DNA of 38,021 nucleotides. Origin: Campylobacteraceae bacterium. GTDB lineage: Bacteria > Campylobacterota > Campylobacteria > Campylobacterales > Sulfurovaceae. Numbering within the stretch: position 1 is the stretch's first letter; each line of letters starts with the position of its first letter. The stretch lies in assembly GCA_027035765.1 (NCBI GenBank), contig JALVUD010000015.1:1-38021 (forward strand), given 5' to 3'. A program made the position numbers and the translations under genes. This document shows positions 1 to 7,514 of this stretch, piece after piece. The notes under the pieces are model-generated. The model did no database searches. It had not been told where the DNA came from and was given only the letters and a program-made list of their open reading frames with translations.

Positions 1-127
1 TTCGTAACTGGAGCCTGACACTCTCACAGCTGGCCATCTTCTTCGAAGGCAGATTGGATGATGCTCTGGATCTGTGATATGATCTTATTCAACTATCGGA
101 TGCTGACACAAAATTCTGAACGGTCCC
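1..127 (+). mobile_element. Right end of an IS256/Mutator-type insertion sequence (partial)
   Basis: The first 77 bases encode the last residues of a transposase. They are followed by about 50 bases that end in ACACAAAATTCTGAACGG then TCCCC, which resembles the terminal inverted repeat of IS256-family elements (ACACAA-ATT-n-ACGG near the tip). The rest of the element lies outside the window, so the left repeat and target duplication cannot be seen. The tip falls within about 10 bp of the stop codon of the next gene. The family call is by resemblance of the C-terminus and the tip. Confidence 0.55.
3..77 (+). CDS. Transposase, C-terminal fragment (IS256 family-like)
   Basis: The open frame enters from the left edge and ends at TGA 75-77, giving about 24 residues that read RNWSLTLSQLAIFFEGRL and then DDALDL. 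A W..A/T-L-x-Q-L/F-A-I-x-F-x-x-R-L ending is typical of IS256/Mutator-type DDE transposases. Only the tail is visible, so neither catalytic residues nor integrity can be judged. It is read toward the histidine kinase gene that lies on the opposite strand. Confidence 0.55.
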   Translation, partial: RNWSLTLSQLAIFFEGRLDDALDL

Positions 128-134
128 CTTCGCT

Positions 135-1520
135 TCATCGGACAGGAATAGTAACGGTGAAGCAGGCTCCTTCCTCGCCATTGCGTACCCTGATCTTGCC
201 TTTTATATGGTGTTCTACGATTATTTTCGCGATGTAAAGCCCCAAACCGGTTCCTCCCGACTGCTCCTTGGTTGTGAAATAGGGATCGAAAACCTTTGCA
301 AGGTCTTCATCGTTGATACCGCCTCCAGTGTCAGAAATTTCGATCAAAACCTCCTCACCACTTTTCCATGTTTTTATCGAAAGGATTTTATTTTCAATAC
401 GGCGATTTTTTAGAGTTTCAATCGCATTGGATATGATAATGGTCAAGACCTGTATAAGTTCACTATTGTAACTGTATATTTCTATATCTTCATTGCAGTC
501 ACATTTTACATCGACCTGTTTAAGGTTGTTTTTCATCAAAGAAAGAATATCAGAAATGCAATCCCTTATAGAAAAAAACTCCTTCTCCTTACTCTCTTTC
601 AATAGACTTCTGAAATCTTCAATAGTTTGAGACATATAGGAAGTGATATCAAAAATTTCAGAGATTTTTTTCTTCAGATACTCAGTGCTTCTATTTTTGT
701 CGATTCCACGATCGATATTCATCAGGACCGTATTGATATTCATGAGGGGCTGTCGCCACTGATGCGCGATAGAATCTATCATCTCGCCCATACTAGCCAT
801 GCGGTGCTGTCGTAACAGAATCTGCTCTTGTGTCAATCGCTTTTCGATCTCATTCTCAACACGCTTTTCGAGATCTTTGTTAAGTCTCCTGATCTCTTCG
901 GTTTTATCTTGCACTTTTTTCTCAAGCACTTTGTTATATAGGAGCAATCTGGACTTTTCGGCATCCTTAAGCCTATCGTACATATACATCACAAACGTCG
1001 TTATCAAAATATTTGCCAAGAGTGTAATGTACTCTTCCGGGCTGTACCCATAGTCTATCGAATTGAGATATATAATGAATAATATAAGAAGGAAAAAAAT
1101 TATTATTCCTCCCTGTTTATTCATAAAGAAAAAGATATAAATCGGTGCCGTAGCGATCCATAAAATATTCAACCGATTTTCCGGAACGTTAAAAAAAACT
1201 ACATTAAAGTAAACAAAAAAAAGTATGAGAAACAAAGATGAATAGATAATATAAATATTCTTTCTATACTTTAGGAGAAAAAAACCGATCATTAGAAAGA
1301 GAGAGAGAAAACCCTGAAATAAACCGACAAGATGATTTCCGTTCATATACCTGTAGCAACCGAAGCAGAAGAGTCCCAAACTGAAAAAGAAAGAGATGAT
1401 CATCAGGGCGGTAATCTGATGCTTGAGTATCCATTCGTCATATTTGAAATACTCTATAGGAGTGAAGAACTCGATAACTCTCTGCATCACGCACTCTTTC
1501 ATAAGGCAATGATCATTCAA
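135..1520 (-). CDS. Membrane sensor histidine kinase (orphan)
   Basis: 461 residues. About six hydrophobic segments lie between residues 37 and 183, so it is a polytopic sensor with almost no periplasmic domain. A charged coiled coil follows (about 185-240), then an H-box with phospho-acceptor His253 in IAHQWRQPL, an N-box region near residue 365, and G-boxes (DTGGGI, then GGTGLGL). The C-terminus, ending in a beta strand ACFTVTIPV, looks complete although an IS tip lies within about 10 bp of the stop codon. No response regulator is adjacent, so the partner is elsewhere. AT-rich codons in the membrane part contrast with the GC-rich genes next door, which hints at a different history. The ligand is unknown. 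Confidence 0.85.
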   Translation of the reverse strand: MNDHCLMKECVMQRVIEFFTPIEYFKYDEWILKHQITALMIISFFFSLGLFCFGCYRYMNGNHLVGLFQGFLSLFLMIGFFLLKYRKNIYIIYSSLFLILFFVYFNVVFFNVPENRLNILWIATAPIYIFFFMNKQGGIIIFFLLILFIIYLNSIDYGYSPEEYITLLANILITTFVMYMYDRLKDAEKSRLLLYNKVLEKKVQDKTEEIRRLNKDLEKRVENEIEKRLTQEQILLRQHRMASMGEMIDSIAHQWRQPLMNINTVLMNIDRGIDKNRSTEYLKKKISEIFDITSYMSQTIEDFRSLLKESKEKEFFSIRDCISDILSLMKNNLKQVDVKCDCNEDIEIYSYNSELIQVLTIIISNAIETLKNRRIENKILSIKTWKSGEEVLIEISDTGGGINDEDLAKVFDPYFTTKEQSGGTGLGLYIAKIIVEHHIKGKIRVRNGEEGACFTVTIPVR

Positions 1521-1553
1521 AATATTTATATTGTATCTTAATTTTAAGGTATT

Positions 1554-1847
1554 TTATCCCGGGTTCTCCTCTCCAAATTTCCCTATGGCACAGCTGACGA
1601 AGCTTTTGGCCTTGGCGGCTCCGGCATCCAGGATCCCCAGGCTTTCGTCAGCCATGGGGTATCCCAGTTTCCGGAGGCGTTCCCGGAGCATTGCGATCCG
1701 GTCTTCGTCGATCTGCAGGGTGATCCGTCTGGGCATCGACTCCAGATCCACCTCCACCGGACCGAACTCCGGCTCCAGTTTGGTGCGCAGTGTGTTGGCG
1801 CAGCCGCCGCATTGGACGTTGAGGACTTCGAAGGTCTGTGTTTTCAT
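1554..1847 (-). CDS. Heavy-metal-associated (HMA) domain protein, CopZ-like copper chaperone
   Basis: 97 residues. The first 65 or so form a ferredoxin-like HMA fold with the metal-binding CxxC as VQCGGCANTL (Cys13, Cys16). The C-terminal tail of about 30 residues is longer than in typical 68-residue CopZ proteins and holds one more Cys. A good ribosome site (AAAGGAG) precedes the ATG. It is the last gene of a short leftward operon that begins with two small cytochromes c and lies just downstream of the copper ATPase gene. This suggests it ferries Cu(I) to that ATPase, which has no HMA domain of its own. The metal is inferred from context. Confidence 0.8.
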   Translation of the reverse strand: MKTQTFEVLNVQCGGCANTLRTKLEPEFGPVEVDLESMPRRITLQIDEDRIAMLRERLRKLGYPMADESLGILDAGAAKAKSFVSCAIGKFGEENPG

Positions 1848-1889
1848 TTCGACTCCTTTGTGAGAAATTATATCAGGATCGATCGCCCC

Positions 1890-2330
1890 TCACTCTTCCA
1901 GTTTGAAATGTTTATCGTAGCGTTTCCGGATCTCCTCAGGCCAGAGAGAGTGAAGGTATTTGAGGATCGCCAGACGATCGGAGGCATCGAGTTTCTTTTC
2001 GAATCCCGGCATCCATCCTTTGTAGGCGTCCCCGTAGGTTTTGGCCCCCTGGGCGATGATCCGGTCGAGCAGCTTGGGGGAGTGATGCCAGGCATGGGCG
2101 GTGCCGTTGAGCGGCGGTGGGGGGAAACTGCCGTCGGCCAGTTTCTTTTTCCAATCCACCCCCGGTTTTCCCGCAGCTTTGACCCCATGACAGACGGCAC
2201 AGTTCCTGGCAAAAAGCTCCTCCCCCTTTGCGATAGCCGCCGGATCGTCCCAACCGGCAATAGCGAAAGAGGCGGCTCCTCCGAAAAGCAGCAATCCTGC
2301 CAAAAAATTTCTGTATAGACCGTATTTCAT
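1890..2330 (-). CDS. Small periplasmic c-type cytochrome
   Basis: 146 residues with an N-terminal signal peptide (hydrophobic 9-25, cleavage likely after AIA). One heme site, CAVCH (Cys44, Cys47, His48), and a likely distal methionine in GWMPGFEKKL near residue 107. Class I monoheme cytochrome c fold by size and motif order. Its ATG overlaps the stop of the upstream gene by four bases, so translation is coupled. The upstream gene is a homologue with the same layout (xxWMPxFxKxLD and SLWP motifs), so the pair arose by tandem duplication. An electron-shuttle role in the copper/redox block is inferred. Confidence 0.85.
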   Translation of the reverse strand: MKYGLYRNFLAGLLLFGGAASFAIAGWDDPAAIAKGEELFARNCAVCHGVKAAGKPGVDWKKKLADGSFPPPPLNGTAHAWHHSPKLLDRIIAQGAKTYGDAYKGWMPGFEKKLDASDRLAILKYLHSLWPEEIRKRYDKHFKLEE

Positions 2331-2733
2331 TGTGACTCCTTTATCGATTTGAGATGGAATTTCTTTTCATAATGGCTCCATGTCTTCCGGGGCCAGAGAC
2401 TGTAGAGATAGGCCAGAACCGCTTTGCGTTCTTTGCTATCGAGACGCTTGTCAAAAGCGGGCATCCACTCCCCTTTTTTCGTCCCCCCTTTTCGGATATG
2501 GGCCAGGAGAGTTTTGGGGGGATGATGGGTCACATGCCCTTTGCCGTTGAGCGCAGGTGGGGAGCGCCGTCCCTCGAATCGAAGGCCCCCTCTGCCTGCA
2601 CTCCGTGACAGGAGGCGCAGTTGGCGGCATAGAGGCCTTTGCCTCTCTCAATTTGCCGGGAATCATCCCAGTCCGCAGCGCTCAAAAGAAGCGGAAGGGA
2701 GACCAATAAACAGATCGAACGTTTCCGTCGCAT
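2327..2733 (-). pseudogene. Small c-type cytochrome, frameshifted
   Basis: A homologue of the next cytochrome, split by a single-base shift. The first frame gives a signal peptide and the heme site CASCH, then runs into a stop near 2530. The second frame carries the distal half (GEWMPAFDKRLD, SLWPRKTW). Adding one base to the GGGG run at 2559-2562 rejoins both parts as a continuous protein that aligns with the intact neighbour through PPALNG and THH. The start is taken at 2733, the second Met, because GAGGAG lies 7-8 bases upstream; the Met at 2748 has no such site. A copper-box promoter lies directly upstream. It may be a real mutation or a sequencing error in a homopolymer. Confidence 0.75.
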
Positions 2734-2757
2734 CGTAAAACTCCTCATGTTTTTGAC

Positions 2758-2791
2758 ACTCTACAGGAGCAGTGTGCAACCGATATGCACA
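2758..2791 (-). promoter_or_regulatory. Candidate copper-box promoter for the cytochrome-HMA operon
   Basis: Read on the minus strand: TGCATA-N5-TGCACA, nine bases, then a -10-like TAGAGT, then the leader of the cytochrome gene. The two half-sites are 11 bp apart, as expected for tandem binding of an OmpR/PhoB-type regulator. The same arrangement occurs at five other promoters in the window. The motif was found by eye. Confidence 0.5.
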
Positions 2792-2802
2792 GGCGGCTCC
2801 AC

Positions 2803-4824
2803 TCATGCCGATCCGTAACGCTTGAGCAGCTGGGCGTTGAGGGCGACGATCACTGTGCTGGCGGACATCAGGATCGCCCCTACCGCCGGATCGATGAGGA
2901 TCCCCCAGGGGGCGAGCACCCCGGCGGCCAGGGGGAGTGCCACGATGTTGTATCCGCTGGCCCACCAGAGGTTCTGGAGCATTTTGCGGGTCGTGGCCCG
3001 GGAGAGCCGGATCGCATGGACGACGCTGGAGGGATCGCTCTGGGTCAGGATGATGTCGGCGCTTTCGATGGCGATGTCGGTCCCCGCCCCGATGGCGATA
3101 CCGATATCGGCCGTCAGGAGCGAAGGGGCGTCGTTGATGCCGTCTCCCACCATGGCGACGGTTTTGCCCGATTCCCGGAGCCTCCGGATCCGCTTGACCT
3201 TTTCGTCGGGCAGCAGTCCGGCACGATAGTGGTCGATCCCGCAGGTCTTTGCCACTTCACGGGCGACCGCTTCGTTGTCTCCGGTGAGCATCCAGGTCTC
3301 GATCTCCAGTTTTTTGATGGCGGCGATCGCACCGACGGCACTCGGACGGATCCGATCGGCCAGCAGAAAGACCCCTGCTACCCGCCCGTTGACAGCTACC
3401 CAGACTTTGGTCGACTTTTCCCGGCGGAAGGGTTCCAGAGCCTCGGGGAGTTCCAGAGATTCCCGCTCTAAAAGACGCGGCCCGCCCACCATCACCTCAT
3501 GCCCTTCTACCACGGCTTGGGCCCCGATCCCCGGGAAAGCGGTGAATTTGGCCGCCTCTGACACCCGGGCATTCCGATCCTGGGCGTAGTTGACGATCGC
3601 CTGGGCGATGATGTGTTCAGAGTTTCGCTCCACGGCGGCGGCGAGGGCCAGAAGCTCCCCGGCCTCTCCGACCGTTTCGAAACGGGAGACTTCCAGTTTT
3701 CCCTCGGTCAGGGTTCCGGTCTTGTCGAAGCAGATCGCATCGACCTTTCTCAGGGTTTCGAAAGCCTGGCGGTTTCGGATCAGGATCCCCCGTTTCGCCG
3801 CCAGAGAGGTGGAGATCGCCACGACCAGCGGGACCGCCAGCCCCAGAGCGTGGGGGCAGGCGATGATCAACACGGTCACAGTGCGCAGGACCGCATCCAT
3901 CGGAGAGACGAGTGCCGACCAGACCGCGAAAGTCACCGCTCCGATACCCCCGGCGGCATAAAAGAGCCATCCGGCGGCACGGTTGGCCATATCCTGACTG
4001 CGGGAGCGGCTCGACTGGGCTTCGCGCACCAGCTCGATCACCTGGGAGAGGTAGCTCTCAGCTCCGCTCTTGGTGATCCTCACTTTCAGGGCACCGTCGA
4101 TATTGCTGCTCCCCATAAAGACTTCGCTGCCGGGTTTTTTTGATACCGGCTTCGACTCTCCGGTGAGAAAGGCTTCGTTGCTCAGGCTCTCTCCCTCTTC
4201 GACCACTCCGTCCGCCGGAACGGTCTCCCCCGGGCGGATCAGAATACGATCCCCCGGATGGAGGGTATCGATGGGGACCGCTTCGGTCTTGCCGTCGTCC
4301 CGGATTTTCATAGCGGTTTTCGGGATCATCCTCACCAGCTCACCCAGGGCGTCCGAGGCCCCCAGGATACTTTTGGCCTCGATATAGTGGCCGATGAGCA
4401 TGATGTCGATAAGGGTAGCCAACTCCCAGAAGAACTCTTTGCCGCCGGGGACGACCAGCGTGACGGCCGAATAGAAATAGGCGACACTGATCGCCAGAGT
4501 AATCAGCGTCATCATCCCGGGTTTGCGCTTGCGGATCTCTGTAACCATTCCGGTCAGGAAGGGCCATCCGCCGTAGAAATAGATAAACGTGGAGAGGATG
4601 AAAATGATCGCTTCCCGATAGGGAACGTCCAGACGGAATCCAAGCCATCCCTGAATCATCGGTGAGAGCAGAAGAATCGGGACTGTCACCGCCAGGGAGA
4701 CGTAAAAACGCCGTTTCATCTCTTCGGCATGGTGCTGGTGCCCTTCGTTTCCTTCGTGTCCGCCGCCATGGTCGTGACCCCCTCCGGCGGCGTGGGTATG
4801 GTCGGGTGTTTTATGGGGAGGCAT
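2803..4824 (-). CDS. copB: Copper-exporting P1B-type ATPase, CopB-like (CPH type)
   Basis: 673 residues, full length for CopB. The N-terminus (1-36) is a His/Gly-rich tail with about ten histidines and no CxxC HMA domain. Hydrophobic segments follow, then the actuator motif TGES (221-224), the transmembrane metal motif CPH (323-325), the phosphorylation site DKTGT (Asp367), and the hinge MVGDGINDAP. CPH marks the P1B-3 group, which moves Cu (or Ag) out of the cytoplasm, whereas CPC marks CopA. The start overlaps the SHOCT gene by 14 bases, so the multicopper oxidase, SHOCT protein and ATPase form one operon. The separate HMA protein nearby could supply copper. Confidence 0.93.
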   Translation of the reverse strand: MPPHKTPDHTHAAGGGHDHGGGHEGNEGHQHHAEEMKRRFYVSLAVTVPILLLSPMIQGWLGFRLDVPYREAIIFILSTFIYFYGGWPFLTGMVTEIRKRKPGMMTLITLAISVAYFYSAVTLVVPGGKEFFWELATLIDIMLIGHYIEAKSILGASDALGELVRMIPKTAMKIRDDGKTEAVPIDTLHPGDRILIRPGETVPADGVVEEGESLSNEAFLTGESKPVSKKPGSEVFMGSSNIDGALKVRITKSGAESYLSQVIELVREAQSSRSRSQDMANRAAGWLFYAAGGIGAVTFAVWSALVSPMDAVLRTVTVLIIACPHALGLAVPLVVAISTSLAAKRGILIRNRQAFETLRKVDAICFDKTGTLTEGKLEVSRFETVGEAGELLALAAAVERNSEHIIAQAIVNYAQDRNARVSEAAKFTAFPGIGAQAVVEGHEVMVGGPRLLERESLELPEALEPFRREKSTKVWVAVNGRVAGVFLLADRIRPSAVGAIAAIKKLEIETWMLTGDNEAVAREVAKTCGIDHYRAGLLPDEKVKRIRRLRESGKTVAMVGDGINDAPSLLTADIGIAIGAGTDIAIESADIILTQSDPSSVVHAIRLSRATTRKMLQNLWWASGYNIVALPLAAGVLAPWGILIDPAVGAILMSASTVIVALNAQLLKRYGSA

Positions 4825-5032
4825 CGTTGTCTCCTTTCAGGATCCTGATCCGTTTTCGATACTCAGCTTCGTCGATCTCTCCCCGGGCGAAACGCTCGTC
4901 CAGGATCCGGCGTGCTTCATCGGCAGATCGCCGGGAGGTTCCTCTTGTGAAGAGGTAGATCAGCCCCGCCAAAACCAGCAGCGGGACGATCCATCCCCAT
5001 CCCATGCCAAAGATCGGTCCATAGTGCATCAT
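4811..5032 (-). CDS. Small membrane protein with SHOCT domain
   Basis: 73 residues from the chosen start. One transmembrane helix (about 9-28) is followed by a SHOCT motif, ARRILDERFARGEIDEAEYR, a short C-terminal amphipathic unit common in small membrane proteins of metal-resistance operons. The start is placed at the Met-Met-His at 5032, which has AAAGGAG eight bases upstream; the longer open frame to 5074 lacks a ribosome site and would overlap the oxidase gene. It overlaps the copper ATPase start by 14 bases. The function is unknown; a role in assembly or oligomerisation is only a guess. Confidence 0.8.
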   Translation of the reverse strand: MMHYGPIFGMGWGWIVPLLVLAGLIYLFTRGTSRRSADEARRILDERFARGEIDEAEYRKRIRILKGDNDASP

Positions 5033-5060
5033 GGGTAACTCCTTTCCCTCTCGATTCACG

Positions 5061-6542
5061 TCAAACGACGACAAACTGCCCCATCATCCCCGCATCCTCA
5101 TGTTCCAGGATATGGCAGTGGTACATGTAGGGCACCGAAGCGTCGGCATAGTCGGTATGACGTACCAGCAGCTTCACCTCATCCCCCGGGGCCAGGAAGA
5201 CCGTATCTTTGTAGCCCCGCTCCCAGGGCCGTACCCCGGAAGCGCTACCATTGCGCTCCAGAATCCTGAAATGGGTGGCGTGCATGTGGAAGTTGTGATT
5301 CATCCCCATCATGCGCCCCATCCCCATTCCCACATTGCGGACGGTCCAGATCTCATAGGCCCCCAGCGGCACTTTCTCATCGATGCGCTGCGGATCCATC
5401 GCCTTGCCGTTTATCACCAGCCGGCCGGGTCCCCGGGCCGCCAGGTCGAAGCGGCGGCTGCCGGTGGGGCGAACCTTTTCCACGCTCTCCAGACGGGTCA
5501 GGCGTTGGGGAATCTCGGAGCGTGCCGTTGCCGCTTTGGCGACCCGGATCCGCAGAACCCCCGCTCCGCTTTCACGGTCCACCAGGAACAGATCCCGGCC
5601 GGACATCCCTTTCAGATCCAGGACCACCTCGGCCCGCTCCGCCGGGGAGAGAAGGACCTCTTCCACCTTCTCCGGTCGTTCGAGGAACGAATTGTCCCCC
5701 GCGATCAGATGCATCGGCCGGCCGTCTCCCAGGGCGAACCGATAGATCCGGGCATTGGAGGCGTTCAGCAGCCGGATCCGCAGCAAGCCCTCCTCCGCTT
5801 CGAAATAGGGGGCAATCGTCCCGTTGACCAGCAGTGTATCACCCGAAAAACCGTGCATCACCGTCATCATATTCTGCGGATAGGCGAAGTATCCCTCTTT
5901 GGTAAAGAGCCGATCCTGCACCACCACAGGGACGTCATCGATCCCGTAGCGTTTGGGCAGGGGAAGCGCCGCACTCTCCTTGTCGTCGATGATGATCATC
6001 CCGCCAAGCCCCAGCATCACATGCTGAGCCGTCCGGTCCATGATATGGGGGTGATACCAGTTGGTGCAGGCCTTTTGATCGACCCGGTAGCGGGCGACCC
6101 AGCTTCGCCCCGGTTCGATAACCTGATGGACATTGCCGTCCATCGCGGCGGGCAGGTGCATCCCGTGGCCGTGCATCGTGGTGCTCTCGGGCAATCGATT
6201 GAACCAGCGCAACGCCACCTCCTCTCCCCGTTTCAGACGAATCGTCGGCCCGAGATAGGGGCCATTGATCCCCCAGGTCGGGGTCTTGATGCCGGGAAAA
6301 AATTCACTGATTCCACTCTGGAGGGTCAGGTCGTAATGGCGGACCCCGTTTTTCATCTCCCCTTTGATTTCGGGAGGGATTCTCAGAGGATTGAAGAATC
6401 GGTTTTCCTGCTTCTTCACCGCCTGGCTGCCTCCCTGCATTCCCATCCGGCCGCCCATCATGCCCCGTGCAAAAAGGGCGGCCGCCGTCGCCCCGGACAG
6501 GCCCAGCGCGACGAGAAGGAAGTTTCTTCGATTGGTTTTCAT
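5061..6542 (-). CDS. Multicopper oxidase (CueO/CopA-like), Tat-exported
   Basis: 493 residues. A twin-arginine signal (RRNFL at 5-9, hydrophobic to about 26) sends it folded to the periplasm. All four copper-ligand blocks are visible: HGH (124-126), HPH (164-166), HxxHxH (416-421) and HCHILEH plus axial Met (475-486), so the type 1 site and the trinuclear cluster should be intact. A short Met/Gly-rich stretch (MMGGRMGMQ) follows the signal and MGMGRMMGM lies before the third block, as in cuprous oxidases. It is the first gene of the operon with the SHOCT protein and CopB. The likely role is oxidation of Cu(I) to less toxic Cu(II). A candidate copper box lies upstream. Confidence 0.92.
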   Translation of the reverse strand: MKTNRRNFLLVALGLSGATAAALFARGMMGGRMGMQGGSQAVKKQENRFFNPLRIPPEIKGEMKNGVRHYDLTLQSGISEFFPGIKTPTWGINGPYLGPTIRLKRGEEVALRWFNRLPESTTMHGHGMHLPAAMDGNVHQVIEPGRSWVARYRVDQKACTNWYHPHIMDRTAQHVMLGLGGMIIIDDKESAALPLPKRYGIDDVPVVVQDRLFTKEGYFAYPQNMMTVMHGFSGDTLLVNGTIAPYFEAEEGLLRIRLLNASNARIYRFALGDGRPMHLIAGDNSFLERPEKVEEVLLSPAERAEVVLDLKGMSGRDLFLVDRESGAGVLRIRVAKAATARSEIPQRLTRLESVEKVRPTGSRRFDLAARGPGRLVINGKAMDPQRIDEKVPLGAYEIWTVRNVGMGMGRMMGMNHNFHMHATHFRILERNGSASGVRPWERGYKDTVFLAPGDEVKLLVRHTDYADASVPYMYHCHILEHEDAGMMGQFVVV

Positions 6543-6572
6543 TCGCTTGATCCTTTGGTTAGATTCTTTTTC

Positions 6573-6607
6573 ATTGTAAGATGTGCAGTGTGCAGCCTAT
6601 GTGTAGC
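6573..6607 (-). promoter_or_regulatory. Candidate copper-box promoter for the multicopper oxidase operon
   Basis: Minus strand: TACACA-N5-TGCACA, ten bases, then -10-like TACAAT, about 30 bases before the oxidase ATG. Its last 16 bases are nearly the same as those of the box upstream of the cytochrome-HMA operon (shared TGCACACTG). It lies back to back with a similar box for the rightward DUF302 gene. Confidence 0.55.
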
Positions 6608-6618
6608 GATAGCGGTCC

Positions 6619-6650
6619 TACAGAAACGCTACACACCGTTGGAATAGACT
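6619..6650 (+). promoter_or_regulatory. Candidate copper-box promoter for the DUF302 gene
   Basis: Plus strand: TACAGA-N5-TACACA, nine bases, then -10-like TAGACT, about 30 bases before the ATG at 6681. It has the same layout as the boxes on the minus strand, and so supports the pattern in the opposite orientation. Confidence 0.5.
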
Positions 6651-6680
6651 TTCAAAAAATTGACAAAAAGGAAGAGAAAA

Positions 6681-7067
6681 ATGATCTATCAAGTTGTAAG
6701 CACAAAAACGAAAAACGAGATCGAGTCCCAGCTTACCGAACGAGCGAAGGGCTTCGGCTTCGGCGTTTTGGGCTCCTACGATTTCAAAGAGATCCTGGAG
6801 AGCAAGGGATTTCCCATCGAACGAGAGATCACGGTCTATGAACTTTGCAATCCCGTCGGCGCTCAGCAGGCTCTGAGCGAGCTTCCCGAGATCTCCGTCT
6901 ATCTTCCCTGCCGACTTTCGATCTACCGGGAAGGGGATCGGACGGTCCTGGCCACCATCGGCTTCGAGGACATTTTGTCCTCGGTGAACGTAGAGAAGGG
7001 TCTGCAGGAGCATTTCACCACCCTCTTCGAGCGGCTCAAAGGCTTGATGAAGAGTTGGGAGGAATAA
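6681..7067 (+). CDS. DUF302 domain protein
   Basis: 128 residues from Met 6681, chosen because AGGAAG lies 6-8 bases upstream. No signal peptide is visible, so it is probably cytoplasmic. The fold is that of the DUF302 family: an alpha/beta unit with GFGVLGSYDFKEILESKGF near the start and a middle LCNPVGAQQAL followed by a VYLPCRLSIY strand. The YELCNP and LPC cysteines could bind a metal or act in redox chemistry, but this is not shown. It is transcribed divergently from the multicopper oxidase and shares the candidate copper-box promoter layout. A second DUF302 gene lies at 37274-37708. The biochemical function of the family is not established. Confidence 0.85.
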   Translation: MIYQVVSTKTKNEIESQLTERAKGFGFGVLGSYDFKEILESKGFPIEREITVYELCNPVGAQQALSELPEISVYLPCRLSIYREGDRTVLATIGFEDILSSVNVEKGLQEHFTTLFERLKGLMKSWEE

Positions 7068-7075
7068 CGCCGAAT

Positions 7076-7504
7076 TCAGCGCAGCTTGAACTGCGCGTGG
7101 CAGGCGATGCAGGAGGCGGTGATTTGGCTGAGAGCCTTGTAGGTTTTACGGGGGTCTTCTTCCTGCACCGCCAGGGCGAAGCGGCTGGCGGCGTGGTGGA
7201 GGCCCATCCCGGTCTTGCGCATCGCCGGCGGCATGTAGGGGGCGGCCTTGTTCGCACCGTGCAGCGCCATCGAAGACATCCCCAGCCGCGATTCTGCGAT
7301 CCGGGCCGCTTCGTCGCTGTCGTCCCGTGCCAGGGCGTCCAGGATCTCGTGAAGCGCCAGGAGATGATCGCGCATACTGTGGAGCATGTGGGTTTTAAGC
7401 GTCGCCGGGAGAGAGACCTCCTGACGGGCATCCATCCCGGCGGCCCAGGTACCCGTGGTGCCGAAGAACAGCACTCCGGTCAGAACGATCTGCGGCATTT
7501 TCAT
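7076..7504 (-). CDS. Cytochrome c'-like periplasmic protein
   Basis: 142 residues with a signal peptide (cleavage likely after TWAA, about residue 22). The body is all-helical and the single heme site CIACH lies at the very C-terminus (Cys132, Cys135, His136), as in cytochromes c' and the related four-helix-bundle cytochromes. Such proteins often have a five-coordinate heme that binds NO or CO; whether this one does is not visible. The gene follows the P460 gene by 10 bases in a two-gene operon, so both hemoproteins should be made together. The stop lies nine bases from that of the convergent DUF302 gene. Confidence 0.75.
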   Translation of the reverse strand: MKMPQIVLTGVLFFGTTGTWAAGMDARQEVSLPATLKTHMLHSMRDHLLALHEILDALARDDSDEAARIAESRLGMSSMALHGANKAAPYMPPAMRKTGMGLHHAASRFALAVQEEDPRKTYKALSQITASCIACHAQFKLR

Positions 7505-7514
7505 CGTTGGACTC

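Noticed and set aside
5031-6647. A 538-codon open frame on the plus strand opposite the multicopper oxidase
   Set aside because: It is an antisense shadow of a GC-rich gene whose copper motifs are intact; its translation is rich in His, Pro, Arg and Gly with no recognisable domain.
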